Positions 20,671 through 32,743 of a DNA stretch of 64,000 nucleotides are shown one piece after another. The notes beneath the pieces are model-generated. The model saw only the letters and a program-made list of their open reading frames with translations, did no database searches and was not told the origin of the DNA. Source of the stretch: Gammaproteobacteria bacterium (GTDB taxonomy: Bacteria; Pseudomonadota; Gammaproteobacteria; Pseudomonadales; Pseudohongiellaceae). How positions within the stretch are numbered: position 1 is the first letter of the stretch; every line of letters begins with the position of its first letter. Both the position numbers and the translations under genes were made by a program. The DNA is taken from assembly GCA_030831125.1 (NCBI GenBank), contig JAURLQ010000013.1:31087-95086 (forward strand), given 5' to 3'.

Positions 20671-21692
20671 GCATGCTCAACAGCTCTCCACATGGACATC
20701 AGGGTCACTCCACCGGACAGGTTATGCAACAGGTTATGTTGGCCTGCGTCCCCGGTCTGACGGCGCTTACCTGGTTTTTCGGCTGGGGTACGGTGATCAA
20801 CATCATCTGGCTGGCGCTGCTGGCTTTGGGGATCGAGGCCCTGATACTCCATTTGCGCGGACGTCCAATAGCTTTTTACCTGCGTGACTACAGTGCGCTT
20901 GTAACAGCTGTACTGCTGGGACTTGCCCTGCCTCCCACGGCACCCTGGTGGCTTGGGCTCATTGGTATCACCTTTGCCATCGGCATTGCCAAGCATCTTT
21001 ATGGCGGCATGGGCTACAACCCATTCAATCCGGCCATGGTGGGATATGTGGTATTGCTGATTTCCTTTCCGCTGCAAATGACCCGCTGGGTGCTGCCTGT
21101 TGGTGCCACAGATGCACTTCCGGGCTTCGGTGAAAGCCTGGTCATGTTTTTCGGTGCCGAACCCTTTGCCGGCATTGATGCCTATACCGGGGCAACTGCA
21201 CTGGACTCGTTTCGCCAGCAACGAGGCGGTATGCTGGTCAGCGAATTCTGGTCGGTAACCGATGTCATGGGCCGGTGGTCGGGTCTTGGCTGGGAATGGG
21301 TCAATACCGGTTTTCTGCTGGGCGGACTCTATCTGCTGTACAAGAAAATCATCGGTTGGCGCATACCTGTGGGTATGCTGGCAGCCATTGCCATCCTTTC
21401 TGCTGTTTTCTACGATGGAGGCAGTTCAGCCAGTGGTGGTTCTCCACTGATGCATTTGTTCGGTGGTGCTACGATGTTGGGTGCCTTCTTTATAGCCACA
21501 GACCCGGTTACAGCTTCTACCACGCCGAAGGGCCGCCTGATCTATGGCGCCATGATTGGTATCATCGTTTATGTCATCAGGATTTGGGGCAACTACGCAG
21601 ACGGTGTTGCTTTCGCCGTATTGCTGGGCAATTTTTCCGCCCCCCTGATTGATGCCTATACACAACCCAGAACCTACGGGCACCGCAAGTGA
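20667..21692 (+). CDS. rnfD: Rnf electron transport complex subunit D
   Basis: Polytopic membrane subunit, 341 residues, with covalent FMN. The flavinylation motif is in DAYTGATALD near residue 175, where the second Thr is the expected FMN attachment. The family blocks LYGGMGYNPFNPAMVGY and FFIATDPVTASTTPKGR are intact. Translation starts within the rnfC stop (ATGA). Confidence 0.95.
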   Translation: MSMLNSSPHGHQGHSTGQVMQQVMLACVPGLTALTWFFGWGTVINIIWLALLALGIEALILHLRGRPIAFYLRDYSALVTAVLLGLALPPTAPWWLGLIGITFAIGIAKHLYGGMGYNPFNPAMVGYVVLLISFPLQMTRWVLPVGATDALPGFGESLVMFFGAEPFAGIDAYTGATALDSFRQQRGGMLVSEFWSVTDVMGRWSGLGWEWVNTGFLLGGLYLLYKKIIGWRIPVGMLAAIAILSAVFYDGGSSASGGSPLMHLFGGATMLGAFFIATDPVTASTTPKGRLIYGAMIGIIVYVIRIWGNYADGVAFAVLLGNFSAPLIDAYTQPRTYGHRK

Positions 21693-22372
21693 GTGACACC
21701 GAAGAACAAGATATCCCGCTCGGCACTTCAATACGCCGGCACAGTTTCCGTCTGGGCCTGTTTGCCTTTGGTGCCGCCCTGCTGTTGGCCCTCATCAGTA
21801 ACGGGACAGCCCAGCGTATAGAAGCACAGCGTGCGGCCGCCGAGCTGGAAGCGCTGAATGCTGTACTGCCACCGGCCAGTCACGACAACGACCTGCTCAG
21901 TGACAGCTTTATCATCTCTCCCGCTGCAGAATCATTCGAACAGGCCGCGCTGCTGGGTCTCAGTACCCCACGTTCAGCTTATGTGGCCAGGATGGCAGGA
22001 GAACCCGTTGGTGTAATACTGCCGCTGGAAGCTCCGGATGGCTACAGCGGAACCATAGTGCTCCTGATCGGGCTGGATGCATCAGGGGAAATCACCGGTG
22101 TACGGACCCTGCAGCACACTGAAACACCGGGCCTGGGTGACAAGATTGAACTGCGCAAATCAGACTGGATACTGACTTTCGACAACCGTTCACTCGCCAA
22201 TACCGACCCCCTGCTGTGGCGTGTCAAGAAAGACGGCGGGGAATTCGACCAGTTTGTGGGTGCCACCATCACACCCCGCGCAGTGGTGGGTGCCGTATAC
22301 AATGCCTTGCTGTTCTTTGATGCAAACAGGACTGCCCTGTTCAACCATGTGACAGAAGGAAGCAATCCATGA
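21689..22372 (+). CDS. rnfG: Rnf electron transport complex subunit G
   Basis: Single-pass membrane protein with a periplasmic flavin domain, 227 residues. TM1 is near residues 20-40. The FMN-attachment motif reads [14 protein letters not shown]; the final Thr of GAT is the usual attachment site, while the residue before Gly is Val rather than Ser or Thr. The start is a GTG that overlaps the rnfD stop, without another suitable start nearby. Electrons pass between RnfD and RnfG flavins and the FeS subunits. Confidence 0.93.
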   Translation: MSDTEEQDIPLGTSIRRHSFRLGLFAFGAALLLALISNGTAQRIEAQRAAAELEALNAVLPPASHDNDLLSDSFIISPAAESFEQAALLGLSTPRSAYVARMAGEPVGVILPLEAPDGYSGTIVLLIGLDASGEITGVRTLQHTETPGLGDKIELRKSDWILTFDNRSLANTDPLLWRVKKDGGEFDQFVGATITPRAVVGAVYNALLFFDANRTALFNHVTEGSNP

Positions 22373-23070
22373 GCACCCAATACCAGGACATAATCAAGAA
22401 CGGCATGTGGGCCAACAATCCGGCACTGGTGCAATTGCTTGGCCTTTGTCCCCTGTTGGCGGTCAGCAACTCGGTAGTCAATGCACTGGGGCTGGGACTG
22501 GCTACCATCCTGGTGCTGGTTGGCTCCAACCTGACCGTTTCGCTGCTGCGCAACCAGGTAATCGATGCCATCAGGCTGCCCGCCTTCGTGCTGATCATTG
22601 CCGCGTTCACCACCTGCGCCGAACTGCTCATGCAGGCCTATGCCTACACCCTTTACCAGACACTTGGCATCTTCATCCCGCTCATTGTGACCAACTGCAT
22701 CATTCTTGGTCGTGCAGAAGGATTTGCCAGCAAGAATGTTCCGGTTGCCTCCCTGCTGGACGGCCTGATGATGGGTGCAGGTTTCACGTCTGTGTTGCTT
22801 CTACTCGGCATTGTCAGGGAACTGCTGGGAACCGGAACCCTGTTTGCCAATATGGAACTGCTCTTGCCGTTTGCCGGGGGCTGGGAAATTCAGCTCTGGC
22901 AAGCCGAGTCACCCTTTCTGCTTGCCATCCTGCCACCAGGTGCCTTTCTTGTGATGGGCTTCCTGATTGCAATGAAGAACATCATCGACAGAAAAATGGC
23001 AGAACCGGAAACTTCCGGGGAAACGGCTGTAACCGGCAGCAAACGTGTACGCGTAACCGGCCAGGTCTGA
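22369..23070 (+). CDS. rnfE: Rnf electron transport complex subunit E
   Basis: Six-helix membrane subunit homologous to RnfA in inverted topology, 233 residues. The blocks [19 protein letters not shown] and [19 protein letters not shown] are diagnostic and carry the two cysteines that pair with those of RnfA. The C-terminal 20 residues are a polar tail. ATGA overlap with rnfG; nth follows after 48 bp. Confidence 0.95.
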   Translation: MSTQYQDIIKNGMWANNPALVQLLGLCPLLAVSNSVVNALGLGLATILVLVGSNLTVSLLRNQVIDAIRLPAFVLIIAAFTTCAELLMQAYAYTLYQTLGIFIPLIVTNCIILGRAEGFASKNVPVASLLDGLMMGAGFTSVLLLLGIVRELLGTGTLFANMELLLPFAGGWEIQLWQAESPFLLAILPPGAFLVMGFLIAMKNIIDRKMAEPETSGETAVTGSKRVRVTGQV

Positions 23071-23118
23071 CACTTGACTGCCTGCTCTTTTCAATGTTCT
23101 GCATCCTGACTGCATGGC

Positions 23119-23754
23119 ATGAACAAAGCGAAGCGAACTGAAATTTTCCGCAGGCTGCGTGAAGCCAATCCTGATCCTGTTACGGAACTGGTTTACAACA
23201 GTGCTTTCGAGCTACTGGTGGCTGTTATGCTTTCAGCCCAGGCCACAGACGTGAGCGTCAACAAGGCTACGGCCAGACTTTTTCCAGTGGCCAACTCTCC
23301 CGAAGCCATGCTCGAACTTGGCGTGAAGAAACTCAAGGGTTACATCAAGACCATCGGGCTGTTCAACACCAAAGCCGAAAATGTCATCAAGACCTGTCGC
23401 ATACTGGTTGAAGCACATGACTCGCAGGTACCTGATACCCGTGAAGCACTTGAAGCCCTGCCGGGTGTTGGCCGGAAAACTGCCAATGTGGTGCTCAATA
23501 CCTGGTTCAGACAAAAGGCCATGGCTGTGGACACCCATATATTCCGGTTATCAAACCGTACCGGTATTGCCCCGGGGAAGAATGTCCTGGAAGTGGAAAG
23601 GAAACTGCTGAAGTTTGTACCGGAAGAATTTCTGCTGGATGCCCACCACTGGCTCATCCTGCATGGCCGCTATACCTGCATTGCACGAAAGCCACGTTGT
23701 GGCAGTTGTGTGATATCAGACCTGTGTGAATACCGGGACAAGCCTACCGACTGA
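23119..23754 (+). CDS. nth: Endonuclease III
   Basis: DNA glycosylase/AP lyase for oxidised pyrimidines, 211 residues. The helix-hairpin-helix LPGVGRKTANVVL contains the catalytic Lys near residue 120, AVDTHIFRLSNR the catalytic Asp near 138, and the C-terminal CX6CX2CX5C loop (CIARKPRC, then C and C) binds a 4Fe-4S cluster. Lying directly after rnfE is its usual place in gammaproteobacteria. Confidence 0.96.
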   Translation: MNKAKRTEIFRRLREANPDPVTELVYNSAFELLVAVMLSAQATDVSVNKATARLFPVANSPEAMLELGVKKLKGYIKTIGLFNTKAENVIKTCRILVEAHDSQVPDTREALEALPGVGRKTANVVLNTWFRQKAMAVDTHIFRLSNRTGIAPGKNVLEVERKLLKFVPEEFLLDAHHWLILHGRYTCIARKPRCGSCVISDLCEYRDKPTD

Positions 23755-23763
23755 AGCAGCCGG

Positions 23764-23784
23764 GTGGCTCTGACCCCGGGTCAG
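23764..23784. repeat. Short palindrome CTGACCC-c-GGGTCAG between convergent genes
   Basis: A 7-bp perfect stem with a one-base spacer. It lies 15 bp after the nth stop and overlaps the stop codon of the minus-strand gene ending at 23781. The leading TGGCTCTGACCCC is identical to the right arm of the inverted repeat at 41992-42018, which also overlaps a minus-strand stop codon. There is no T run, so it is not a standard terminator. Confidence 0.65.
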
Positions 23785-24332
23785 TTGGGCCACTTGGAAA
23801 GCAATTCCATGGATCCCTGGGTTGCCGAGTTCAGATAGATGGTCGTACAGTCCTTGCCCACCACTATGCCGGTATCCGGCGTTATCAGCCCGTCGGAATT
23901 GAACAGCACTTCTGCTTCAACGCTGTAACCCCTGGCATACAGAAAACTGTTGATATCGGTGAACAGATCGAAGAAATACCTGCCTCTGCAGTACACACGT
24001 ACACGGTGATTTGCCGGAATGTTGGCCAGCAGTTTGTCCTTGATCCTTTCATCCATGATCGGGTACTTCGGGGCGCTGAGTGTATCTGCAGGAGCCTCTG
24101 AACCTGCCGGCTTGCCGATGCCGAACAGGGAAACCAGACCGGTGCCGGACGCAGGCGGCCCAAAGCGCTGGCAAAGCTGTTCTACAGCCAACATTGATAC
24201 GACCAGGATGAGCAAGCCAAGCACAATGTAGACAGGAAATCCTGCTCCACTGAGTGAAATGAAATATGCAACCAGTAGAGTAAATGGCAGGGTGAGAAAC
24301 TTCAGCAAATGCCAGAACCATTTTCCTTTCAT
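23781..24332 (-). CDS. Membrane-anchored protein of unknown function
   Basis: A 183-residue protein that I do not recognise. Two hydrophobic segments (about residues 8-28 and 33-52) form a hairpin anchor. A variable linker (SEAPADTLSAPKY) leads to a soluble domain of about 90 residues ending SMELLSKWPN. The ATG at 24332 is chosen because AGAGG sits 7 bases upstream, whereas the frame from 24356 lacks a site. The neighbours, an exported TPR protein and argG, are on the same strand, but the 74-bp gap does not prove cotranscription. Confidence 0.5.
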   Translation of the reverse strand: MKGKWFWHLLKFLTLPFTLLVAYFISLSGAGFPVYIVLGLLILVVSMLAVEQLCQRFGPPASGTGLVSLFGIGKPAGSEAPADTLSAPKYPIMDERIKDKLLANIPANHRVRVYCRGRYFFDLFTDINSFLYARGYSVEAEVLFNSDGLITPDTGIVVGKDCTTIYLNSATQGSMELLSKWPN

Positions 24333-24406
24333 GTTAATCCTCTGTTCTACGACCAAATTACAGGCGGGAGTTTACATGTTCAGGAAGCAATTGAATGAAG
24401 AACCTG

Positions 24407-24972
24407 TCAAATTACACTGTTGTTCAACAATTGCTCCAGCGCGCGCAGATTCTGTCTCACCCCCTCCATGTTGGGATGCACTTCCAGAGCAGAATTGAAT
24501 GCCGTTCTGGCGCCAAGCAGATTGTTCTGGGCAAGGTTGACCAGCCCCAGCCCCGACAGCGCACCAAAATGGTAAGGCTCCAGCTTCAGCACCTCTTCTA
24601 TATCAGCCTTTGAGGCTTCATGGTTGCCCAGAAGATAATGCAGTGTGGCACGTTTGTTCCAGGCTTCGGCATATTCAGGTGCCAGTTCAATGAGACGGGT
24701 GAAGGTGGCTACGGCACCCCGCAGATTGTTGCTGTTCATCTGGGCGATGCCGGTCATCATCAGGTTGTAGTTCGAGGGATTGTCATGCTCCAGCCAGATT
24801 TCCCAGATCTGCTGCTCAAGTGGCCAGGACTGGACCTCATTGGCAGCTTCATGCAATTTCATGAACAGATCCCCTAGTCGGGGATCATTCTGGTCTGCCA
24901 TCAGGTCAGAGGCCAACAATCCGTTTGCCAGCAAAATCAGACTGCAGAGGGTTCTGACCGGATTTTTCATCA

Positions 24973-24973
<1 letters not shown>
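24407..24973 (-). CDS. Exported TPR-repeat protein
   Basis: A 188-residue protein with an N-terminal signal (LCSLILLANGLLASDLMA) and at least three tetratricopeptide repeats between residues 65 and 175 (GAVATFTRLIELAPEYAEAW, HEASKADIEEVLKLEP, GARTAFNSALEVHP). TPR scaffolds mediate protein contacts, here probably in the periplasm. The ATG overlaps the argG stop by one base (TGATG), so it is translationally coupled to argininosuccinate synthase, although a functional link is not obvious. Confidence 0.75.
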
Positions 24974-26869
<1,896 letters not shown>

Positions 26870-28225
26870 ATGAACAGTATCGGCGCAAGACTACAAAAAT
26901 TTTTTTGTTTCTGCATGCTGCTGTTACTTCCTGCTGCCGCTCTTCCGCAAGCGGGAATTAACACCGGCTTTGTGCAGGTACTTACGCTTGACGGCGCAAT
27001 TGGGCCGGCCATCAGTACCTATATCCAAACCGGTATTACCAGGGCGGCCGACTCCGGTGCTTCTCTCATTGTCATACAGATGGATACGCCAGGCGGTCTT
27101 GATACTGCCATGCGGGACATTATTCAGGGCATTCTTGATTCCGATGTACCTGTTGTGACCTATGTTTCTCCGCAGGGAGCGAGAGCCGCCAGTGCCGGCA
27201 CTTACATTCTTTATGCCAGTCATGTTGCCGCCATGGCACCTGCGACCACCCTTGGTGCTGCCACGCCTGTGCAAATTGGCATGCCATCGTTGCCCACAGC
27301 CGGGGATGAAGAGCAATCAGAAGATCAGGGCAACGCGGGTACTACTGCCATGGAGAGAAAGATGATCAACGATGCCCGCGCATACATTCGGGGTCTGGCT
27401 GAAAGAAACGGGCGCAATGCATTTTGGGCAGAGTCTGCAGTAACCGATGCAGCAGCCCTTTCTGCAGAAGAAGCATTGGCTGAGAATGTGGTCGACATTG
27501 TTGCCGAGGACTTGAATAACCTGCTGGTACAGTTGCATGGGCGAGAGCTTGTAATCAGGGGCAATGCAATTACTCTTGATACTGCTGGCAGTCCTTTGCA
27601 GTTCCATGAAATGGACTGGCGCATGAAGATGCTGACTGTTCTGACCAATCCGAGCCTGATCCTGATTCTGGGCATGATCGGCCTGTACGGACTGGTTATC
27701 GAATTCTACTATCCCGGATTCGGATTTGGTGGTGTCGTGGGCATTATTTGCCTGCTGCTTGCCGGATACGGTCTGCAGCTGTTACCAGTCAACTATGCAG
27801 GTCTGGCGCTTGTTGTTCTTGGCCTGGTACTCATGGGGGCCGAAGCCTTGATGCCCAGTTTCGGCATCCTTGGCATTGGCGGCATCATTGCATTTCTTGT
27901 CGGCGGAGTGATGCTGATAGATACCCAGACAGAAATATTCCGGATTTCCCTGCCGTTATTGATTGCAGTTGCAACCTTTACTGCGATCCTGTTGGCTATA
28001 ACCCTGCGCATGTTCATGCGAATCAAAAAAACAGAAACAGTCTCTGGCATTCAGACCCTTGTCGGCCTGATCGGCACCAGTGCAGACAACTTTGCCACCG
28101 AAGGCACAGTAAAAATCCAGGGTGAGCTATGGCATGCAAGCACCAACACACCCTTGCAGCATGGCGACAGGGTCAAAGTGACAGCTGTCGATGGCCTGAA
28201 TCTGCAGGTCACCAAAATCCAGTAA
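26870..28225 (+). CDS. NfeD family membrane protein with ClpP-like serine protease domain
   Basis: A 451-residue long-form NfeD. A signal peptide (residues 10-30) precedes the ClpP-class domain with [12 protein letters not shown] and the catalytic Ser in [10 protein letters not shown]. Five or so transmembrane helices follow (residues 250-390), then a C-terminal OB-fold NfeD domain ([12 protein letters not shown] to VTKIQ). In other organisms such proteins cleave stomatin C-termini and pair with slipins. The ATG at 26870 is preferred to an upstream GTG. The slipin gene starts 19 bp downstream, the standard pairing. Confidence 0.9.
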   Translation: MNSIGARLQKFFCFCMLLLLPAAALPQAGINTGFVQVLTLDGAIGPAISTYIQTGITRAADSGASLIVIQMDTPGGLDTAMRDIIQGILDSDVPVVTYVSPQGARAASAGTYILYASHVAAMAPATTLGAATPVQIGMPSLPTAGDEEQSEDQGNAGTTAMERKMINDARAYIRGLAERNGRNAFWAESAVTDAAALSAEEALAENVVDIVAEDLNNLLVQLHGRELVIRGNAITLDTAGSPLQFHEMDWRMKMLTVLTNPSLILILGMIGLYGLVIEFYYPGFGFGGVVGIICLLLAGYGLQLLPVNYAGLALVVLGLVLMGAEALMPSFGILGIGGIIAFLVGGVMLIDTQTEIFRISLPLLIAVATFTAILLAITLRMFMRIKKTETVSGIQTLVGLIGTSADNFATEGTVKIQGELWHASTNTPLQHGDRVKVTAVDGLNLQVTKIQ

Positions 28226-28244
28226 ATTACAAAGGAGCTCCAAC

Positions 28245-28985
28245 ATGGAAATTTTTTTTGCAGTACTGATCAGCCTCGTGCTTGGCTTGTTGTTTTCTGC
28301 ATTCCATATACTGAGAGAATACGAACGCGCCGTGGTTTTTTTCCTGGGCCGGTTTCAACAAGTAAAAGGGCCGGGCTTGATCATAATCATACCGGGCATT
28401 CAGCAAATGATGCGGGTAGGGTTACGCACCCAGGTTTTTGATGTCCCCACCCAGGATGTCATTTCACGGGACAACGTATCGGTGAAAGTAAACGCAGTGC
28501 TGTATTTCCGGGTAACTGATCCGCAAAAAGCCATCATCAATGTTGAAAACTATTTTGAAGCAACCAGCCAGCTTGCCCAGACCACACTGCGTTCGGTACT
28601 GGGTCAGCATGAGCTGGATGAAATGCTGGCCAGCCGCGAGCAGTTGAATCTCGATATCCAGAAAATCCTGGATGAACAAACAGAAGGCTGGGGCATCAAG
28701 GTGTCAAATGTGGAGCTCAAACACGTTGACCTTGACGAAAGCATGATCCGCGCGATCGCCAGGCAGGCTGAAGCCGAGCGTACCCGTCGTGCCAAGGTGA
28801 TCCATGCTTCCGGTGAACTCGAAGCATCGGAATCACTGATTGAAGCGGCAGCAAAACTGGCAACTGTTCCCGAAGCCATGCAATTGCGTTACATGCAGAC
28901 ACTGACAGAAATTTCCGGAGAAGGCAGAACCACCATAGTATTCCCGCTGCCTGTGGATCTGATATCTGCGTTAACCAGGAAGTAA
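28245..28985 (+). CDS. Slipin (SPFH/stomatin-like membrane protein)
   Basis: A 246-residue SPFH protein anchored by an N-terminal hydrophobic segment (residues 3-22). The band-7 domain starts [14 protein letters not shown] and includes [19 protein letters not shown], followed by a helical region with [17 protein letters not shown]. Slipins oligomerise at the inner membrane and partner with NfeD proteases; adjacency supports that partnership. An AAGGAG site precedes the ATG. Confidence 0.93.
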   Translation: MEIFFAVLISLVLGLLFSAFHILREYERAVVFFLGRFQQVKGPGLIIIIPGIQQMMRVGLRTQVFDVPTQDVISRDNVSVKVNAVLYFRVTDPQKAIINVENYFEATSQLAQTTLRSVLGQHELDEMLASREQLNLDIQKILDEQTEGWGIKVSNVELKHVDLDESMIRAIARQAEAERTRRAKVIHASGELEASESLIEAAAKLATVPEAMQLRYMQTLTEISGEGRTTIVFPLPVDLISALTRK

Positions 28986-29084
28986 ACCAGTGATCCGGGG
29001 TATCTGGATCATCATGCATCGGCAACAGCGGCTGTATGCTCCCACAGCCATATTCTTCCCATAACCTTTGTGTTTTCGTGATTT

Positions 29085-29798
29085 ATGCGCTTGAACAAAT
29101 ACCTAAGTGAAGCCGGTTTCTGTTCCAGAAGAGAAGCCGATGACCTTATTCATGCAGGGCGCGTCACACTGAATGGCGATGTGGTACAGACAGGTGCCAA
29201 ATGGCTGGACGGCATGGTGGTACTGGTGGATGGCGAAGAGATCAGGTTAAAGGTTGTCACCAAACACAAGCGCCAGCATACCTACATTGCGCTGTTCAAG
29301 CCGGTGGGCATTACATGTACTACCGACCAGCACATCAAAGGAAATATTGTTGATTTCGTCGATCACAAGGAACGCCTCTTTCCGATCGGACGCTTGGACA
29401 AGGATTCGGAAGGACTGATCCTGCTGACCAGCAATGGCAATATCGTCAACGAAATCCTGCGTTCAGAGAACAACCACGAAAAGGAATACCTTGTTGGCGT
29501 AAATAAACCAGTCACCGAAGAGTTTCTGCGCGCCATGGCCAAAGGCGTGCGTATCCACAACCAGTTGACCAGGCCCTGCAAGGTATCAAGACTGGCAAAA
29601 TTCGGATTTCGTATTACGCTCACGCAAGGCTTGAACAGGCAAATCCGCCTGATGAGTGAAGCGCTCGGCTACAAGGTGGTCCAGTTGCGCCGCATACGCA
29701 TTGTCAACGTGCGGGCAGATACCCTCAAAATTGGCCAATGGCGTAATCTCACGGACAAGGAACTGGCGGGCTTGCTGCCGGGATTTGATAGTTGGTAA
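29085..29798 (+). CDS. rluF: 23S rRNA pseudouridine(2604) synthase
   Basis: A 237-residue RsuA/RluB/E/F-family enzyme. The S4 RNA-binding domain opens the protein (RLNKYLSEAGFCSRREADDLI), then the catalytic motif GRLDKDSEGLILLTSNG holds the nucleophile Asp near residue 105. The segment IALFKPVGITCTTD resembles RluF more than RsuA or RluB. A C-terminal NRQIRLMSEALGY block is typical. It stands alone, 99 bp after the slipin gene. Confidence 0.88.
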   Translation: MRLNKYLSEAGFCSRREADDLIHAGRVTLNGDVVQTGAKWLDGMVVLVDGEEIRLKVVTKHKRQHTYIALFKPVGITCTTDQHIKGNIVDFVDHKERLFPIGRLDKDSEGLILLTSNGNIVNEILRSENNHEKEYLVGVNKPVTEEFLRAMAKGVRIHNQLTRPCKVSRLAKFGFRITLTQGLNRQIRLMSEALGYKVVQLRRIRIVNVRADTLKIGQWRNLTDKELAGLLPGFDSW

Positions 29799-29814
29799 AA
29801 GTAGCAGTGAAAAC

Positions 29815-31359
29815 TCAGAGATGAGCCTGTATCCAGGCAACCGTGTCTTCCCAATAAATACCATCGGCACCAGTGAAGCCGAATCCGCCAGCCTTGCCCA
29901 TGGCGGCATCCAGTGGTGAAAGTCCACGCCGGTCCTGGTAATCCAGTTCCGCGCCCTGCTCAACCAGAAAGGCAACCACGTCTGTAAAGCCGAAGGTCGC
30001 TGCACCGAAAACTGCACTGCGGCCATCAGCTGACATGGCATTCACATCCAGCCCCTGATCAAGGCAGATTTGCAGGGCTGCAATGATCTCCTCTTGCGTC
30101 TTGTAGCGGCCGGTTGTGTCAGATTCGGTAGTCCCCAGATTGGCAGCAGTCATCAGCGGGTTGATACCACGGGAAGTGGCAAGTGTCGGGTCAGCACCAT
30201 TGGCAAGGAGGAGTTTCATGACTTCAATGTCGGCTCCCTTGGCCGCCCGCAGGAATGGGGTAGTACCGGCAACCAGCATCGAATCTGCACCACGATCCAG
30301 TTTCAGCCGGTACGGTGCAATTGCGGAAAGCTGGACATTCACATCGGCGCCCTTTGCTATCAACAGTTCAATCAGCTCAATACTCGTCTTTTCATTTACA
30401 TAGACATCAGGTGATGGACGGTTTGATTCAGGCATGGTGTTGAAATGCACAGCGGCATACAGGGGTGAGCGGTTGGTGTCGTCATTGATGTTGACGTCGG
30501 CACCAGCCTGTACCAGTTGCCAGGCAACATCGTAATGCCCATTGATGATCGCGATCAGCAGTGCCGTAATGTTCTTGGGGGTAACGGCATCAATGGCGGC
30601 ACCAGCTTCAAGCAATGGGCGAATGCAATCTGTACACCCTTCCCTGGCAGCAAACAGCAAGGGGGTCATGCCACCGGGCGGTAGCCATTTGTCCCTGGGC
30701 TCGTCGGTAACCTGTCTTTCCCATTCCTCGATACTGGAGATGGCATTGATGTCGGCACCACGGGATACAAGCAGGGGAATCAGGTCAGCATGCTGCTGGG
30801 CCACTGCCCACATCAGAGCAGTCTGCCCATGCCAGTCTTCCCTGGCATCAATCTGCGCACCGGCATCAAGCAACAAGGCAACCGTGTCGCGATCACCAGT
30901 CCTGGCGGCAGTCATCAGCACGGTTTCGCCTTCACGATAGACTTCGTTGGCACTGGCGCCTGCAGCCAACAGCATGCTTGCGCTTTCAGCGCTGCCATTG
31001 AGTGCGGCCAGGTAGATTGGCGTCACACCGTATCTGCTGCGGGCATTGACATCTGCACCTGCACGCAACAGGGCTTCCACCAACTGGGGCTGATTGTTGA
31101 GCACGGCATAATGCAGCGTACTCATGCCGTCCGCTTCAGTAACATTGACATCGACAGCGCCATCCAGAAGCACACGTGCCTGCACGGCATTGCCTTCCCT
31201 GACTGCAGCCAGCAGGATCTGACCGGAGTCCCGGGCACCTTGGTCCAGCTGGGCGCCAGCCGGCATCGCAATCATGGCAAGCAACATCGCGGCCAGACAC
31301 AGACTCCGGTGCAGCCGTTTCCGGTTCGCTGATGTGCTGTTTGCTGAAAATCTCATCAT
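29815..31359 (-). CDS. Exported ankyrin-repeat protein
   Basis: A 514-residue protein with a signal peptide (LCLAAMLLAMIAMPAGAQ) and about ten ankyrin repeats from residue 45 to the end, recognisable from units such as DGMSTLHYAVLNNQPQLVEA and YGVTPIYLAALNGSAESASM. The two conserved Gly-Ala-Asp turns recur every 33 residues or longer. Ankyrin stacks act as protein-binding scaffolds; here it is periplasmic or outer-membrane. It is the last gene of an operon with the DUF1552 and DUF1592 proteins. The ATG at 31359 is preferred to a TTG at 31371 that would overlap the upstream stop. Confidence 0.85.
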   Translation of the reverse strand: MMRFSANSTSANRKRLHRSLCLAAMLLAMIAMPAGAQLDQGARDSGQILLAAVREGNAVQARVLLDGAVDVNVTEADGMSTLHYAVLNNQPQLVEALLRAGADVNARSRYGVTPIYLAALNGSAESASMLLAAGASANEVYREGETVLMTAARTGDRDTVALLLDAGAQIDAREDWHGQTALMWAVAQQHADLIPLLVSRGADINAISSIEEWERQVTDEPRDKWLPPGGMTPLLFAAREGCTDCIRPLLEAGAAIDAVTPKNITALLIAIINGHYDVAWQLVQAGADVNINDDTNRSPLYAAVHFNTMPESNRPSPDVYVNEKTSIELIELLIAKGADVNVQLSAIAPYRLKLDRGADSMLVAGTTPFLRAAKGADIEVMKLLLANGADPTLATSRGINPLMTAANLGTTESDTTGRYKTQEEIIAALQICLDQGLDVNAMSADGRSAVFGAATFGFTDVVAFLVEQGAELDYQDRRGLSPLDAAMGKAGGFGFTGADGIYWEDTVAWIQAHL

Positions 31360-31367
31360 GGCCGCTC

Positions 31368-32690
31368 TCAAATCTGTGCCACCAGCCCTGTGCTGTCGCC
31401 GAGGCTGTCCATCTCCACGCCTGCCTTGTGCAGCATGGTGAGTATGAGGTTGGTCATCGGTGTCCTTTGGTCGTAGCTGATATGCTGCCCGCCCCTGATA
31501 CGACCGGAGCCTCCCCCCAGAAGCACGGCAGGCAGCGGGTAATGGTCATGGGCATTGCTGTTGCTCATGTTGCTGCCGAACAGCACGATTGAATTGTCCA
31601 GCAGTGTGCCATCGCCTTCCCTGATGGCAGCCAGTTTGTCTACAAACTCCCTGAATCTGGTGACATGATAGGTCTGGATCAGCGTGTTTTTTGCCATCTT
31701 TTCGGGATTGTTCTGGTGATGCGAAGTAGCGTGATGCCCCTCATTCACCCCGACCTGGGGATAGGTCCGGTTGCTGAGTTCACGGGCCATCATGAACGTG
31801 GATACTCTTGTGGTTTCGGTCTGGAAAGCCAGCGTCATCAACTCGAACATCAGGTCCAGATGCTCCTCGTATTCGAAGGGTATGCCGGCAGGAGCGTCCG
31901 GAATTTCCAGATCGGCATTTCTGGCAATCTGGTTTTCTGCCTGCTGCAGTCGGCGCTCTATTTCGCGCACATTTTCCAGATAGTCACTGATTTTCTGCTG
32001 GTCACCGGCACCCAGTTTCCTGTTCATTGACTCGGCCTGCTGCACAACGGCGTCAAGAATTGAACGATCTTCAGCCTGCCGGGCCAGGCGCTGGTCGACA
32101 CTGCCCCCCTGACCAAACAAACGTTCAAATACCTTGCGCGGATTGATCTCCATCGGATTGGGTGTGGTAGGGGTGCGCCAGGACAGCGTGTTCATGTAGA
32201 TGCAACCATAGTCCCTGTCGCAGGCACCAATCAGGCCGCTGTGGTCTTCTGTTGCCAGCTCCAACGATGGCAGCGGGGTATCCTGTCCGATTACCTGGGC
32301 AGCGAACTGGTCGGCTGTCACACCGGCAAAGGCATCTGAACCCAGTGTGGCTTTCGGCCGCACACCGCTGAGCCAGGTACAGGGGCTCAGCGAATGCACT
32401 GCAGAGGAATCAGCCGCCTGATGCCCCAGGCCACTGACTATGTTCAGATTGTCCCGGTACTTTTCCAGTGGTTTGAGTATGGTCTTGAAAGCGAACCCGG
32501 TGCCGGTGGTATCAGGCGTGTAGTCAGCCATGATGGCGCCATGCGGCACATAGACAAAGGCAAGACGTGGCTGGATGGCGGTGGTCTGTGCCAGAGCAGG
32601 AGTCATGGCATCCAGCAAAGGCAGGCACATGGCGGCACCGGCACCCTTGAGCAACTGGCGACGATTGATGTGTTTGCGTGAAATGTACAT
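31368..32690 (-). CDS. DUF1552 family Tat-exported protein
   Basis: A 440-residue protein of unknown activity. It starts MYISRKHINRRQLLKGAG, whose RRQLLKG is a twin-arginine export signal, followed by the hydrophobic AAMCLPLLDAMTPALAQ. The core LAFVYVPHGAIMADYTP and the late SNMSNSNAHDHYPLPAVLLGG are characteristic of DUF1552 proteins, which resemble sulfatase/DUF1501-type exported enzymes. I choose the ATG at 32690 because GGAGGA lies 5 bases upstream; a TTG at 32747 overlaps the DUF1592 stop but has no site. It is paired with a DUF1592 gene, as in many planctomycetes and marine bacteria. Confidence 0.85.
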   Translation of the reverse strand: MYISRKHINRRQLLKGAGAAMCLPLLDAMTPALAQTTAIQPRLAFVYVPHGAIMADYTPDTTGTGFAFKTILKPLEKYRDNLNIVSGLGHQAADSSAVHSLSPCTWLSGVRPKATLGSDAFAGVTADQFAAQVIGQDTPLPSLELATEDHSGLIGACDRDYGCIYMNTLSWRTPTTPNPMEINPRKVFERLFGQGGSVDQRLARQAEDRSILDAVVQQAESMNRKLGAGDQQKISDYLENVREIERRLQQAENQIARNADLEIPDAPAGIPFEYEEHLDLMFELMTLAFQTETTRVSTFMMARELSNRTYPQVGVNEGHHATSHHQNNPEKMAKNTLIQTYHVTRFREFVDKLAAIREGDGTLLDNSIVLFGSNMSNSNAHDHYPLPAVLLGGGSGRIRGGQHISYDQRTPMTNLILTMLHKAGVEMDSLGDSTGLVAQI

Positions 32691-32743
32691 TGCATTCCTC
32701 CCGGCAGTCATGGTGCGCACTGCATCATGGTTTTCTGTAAATC

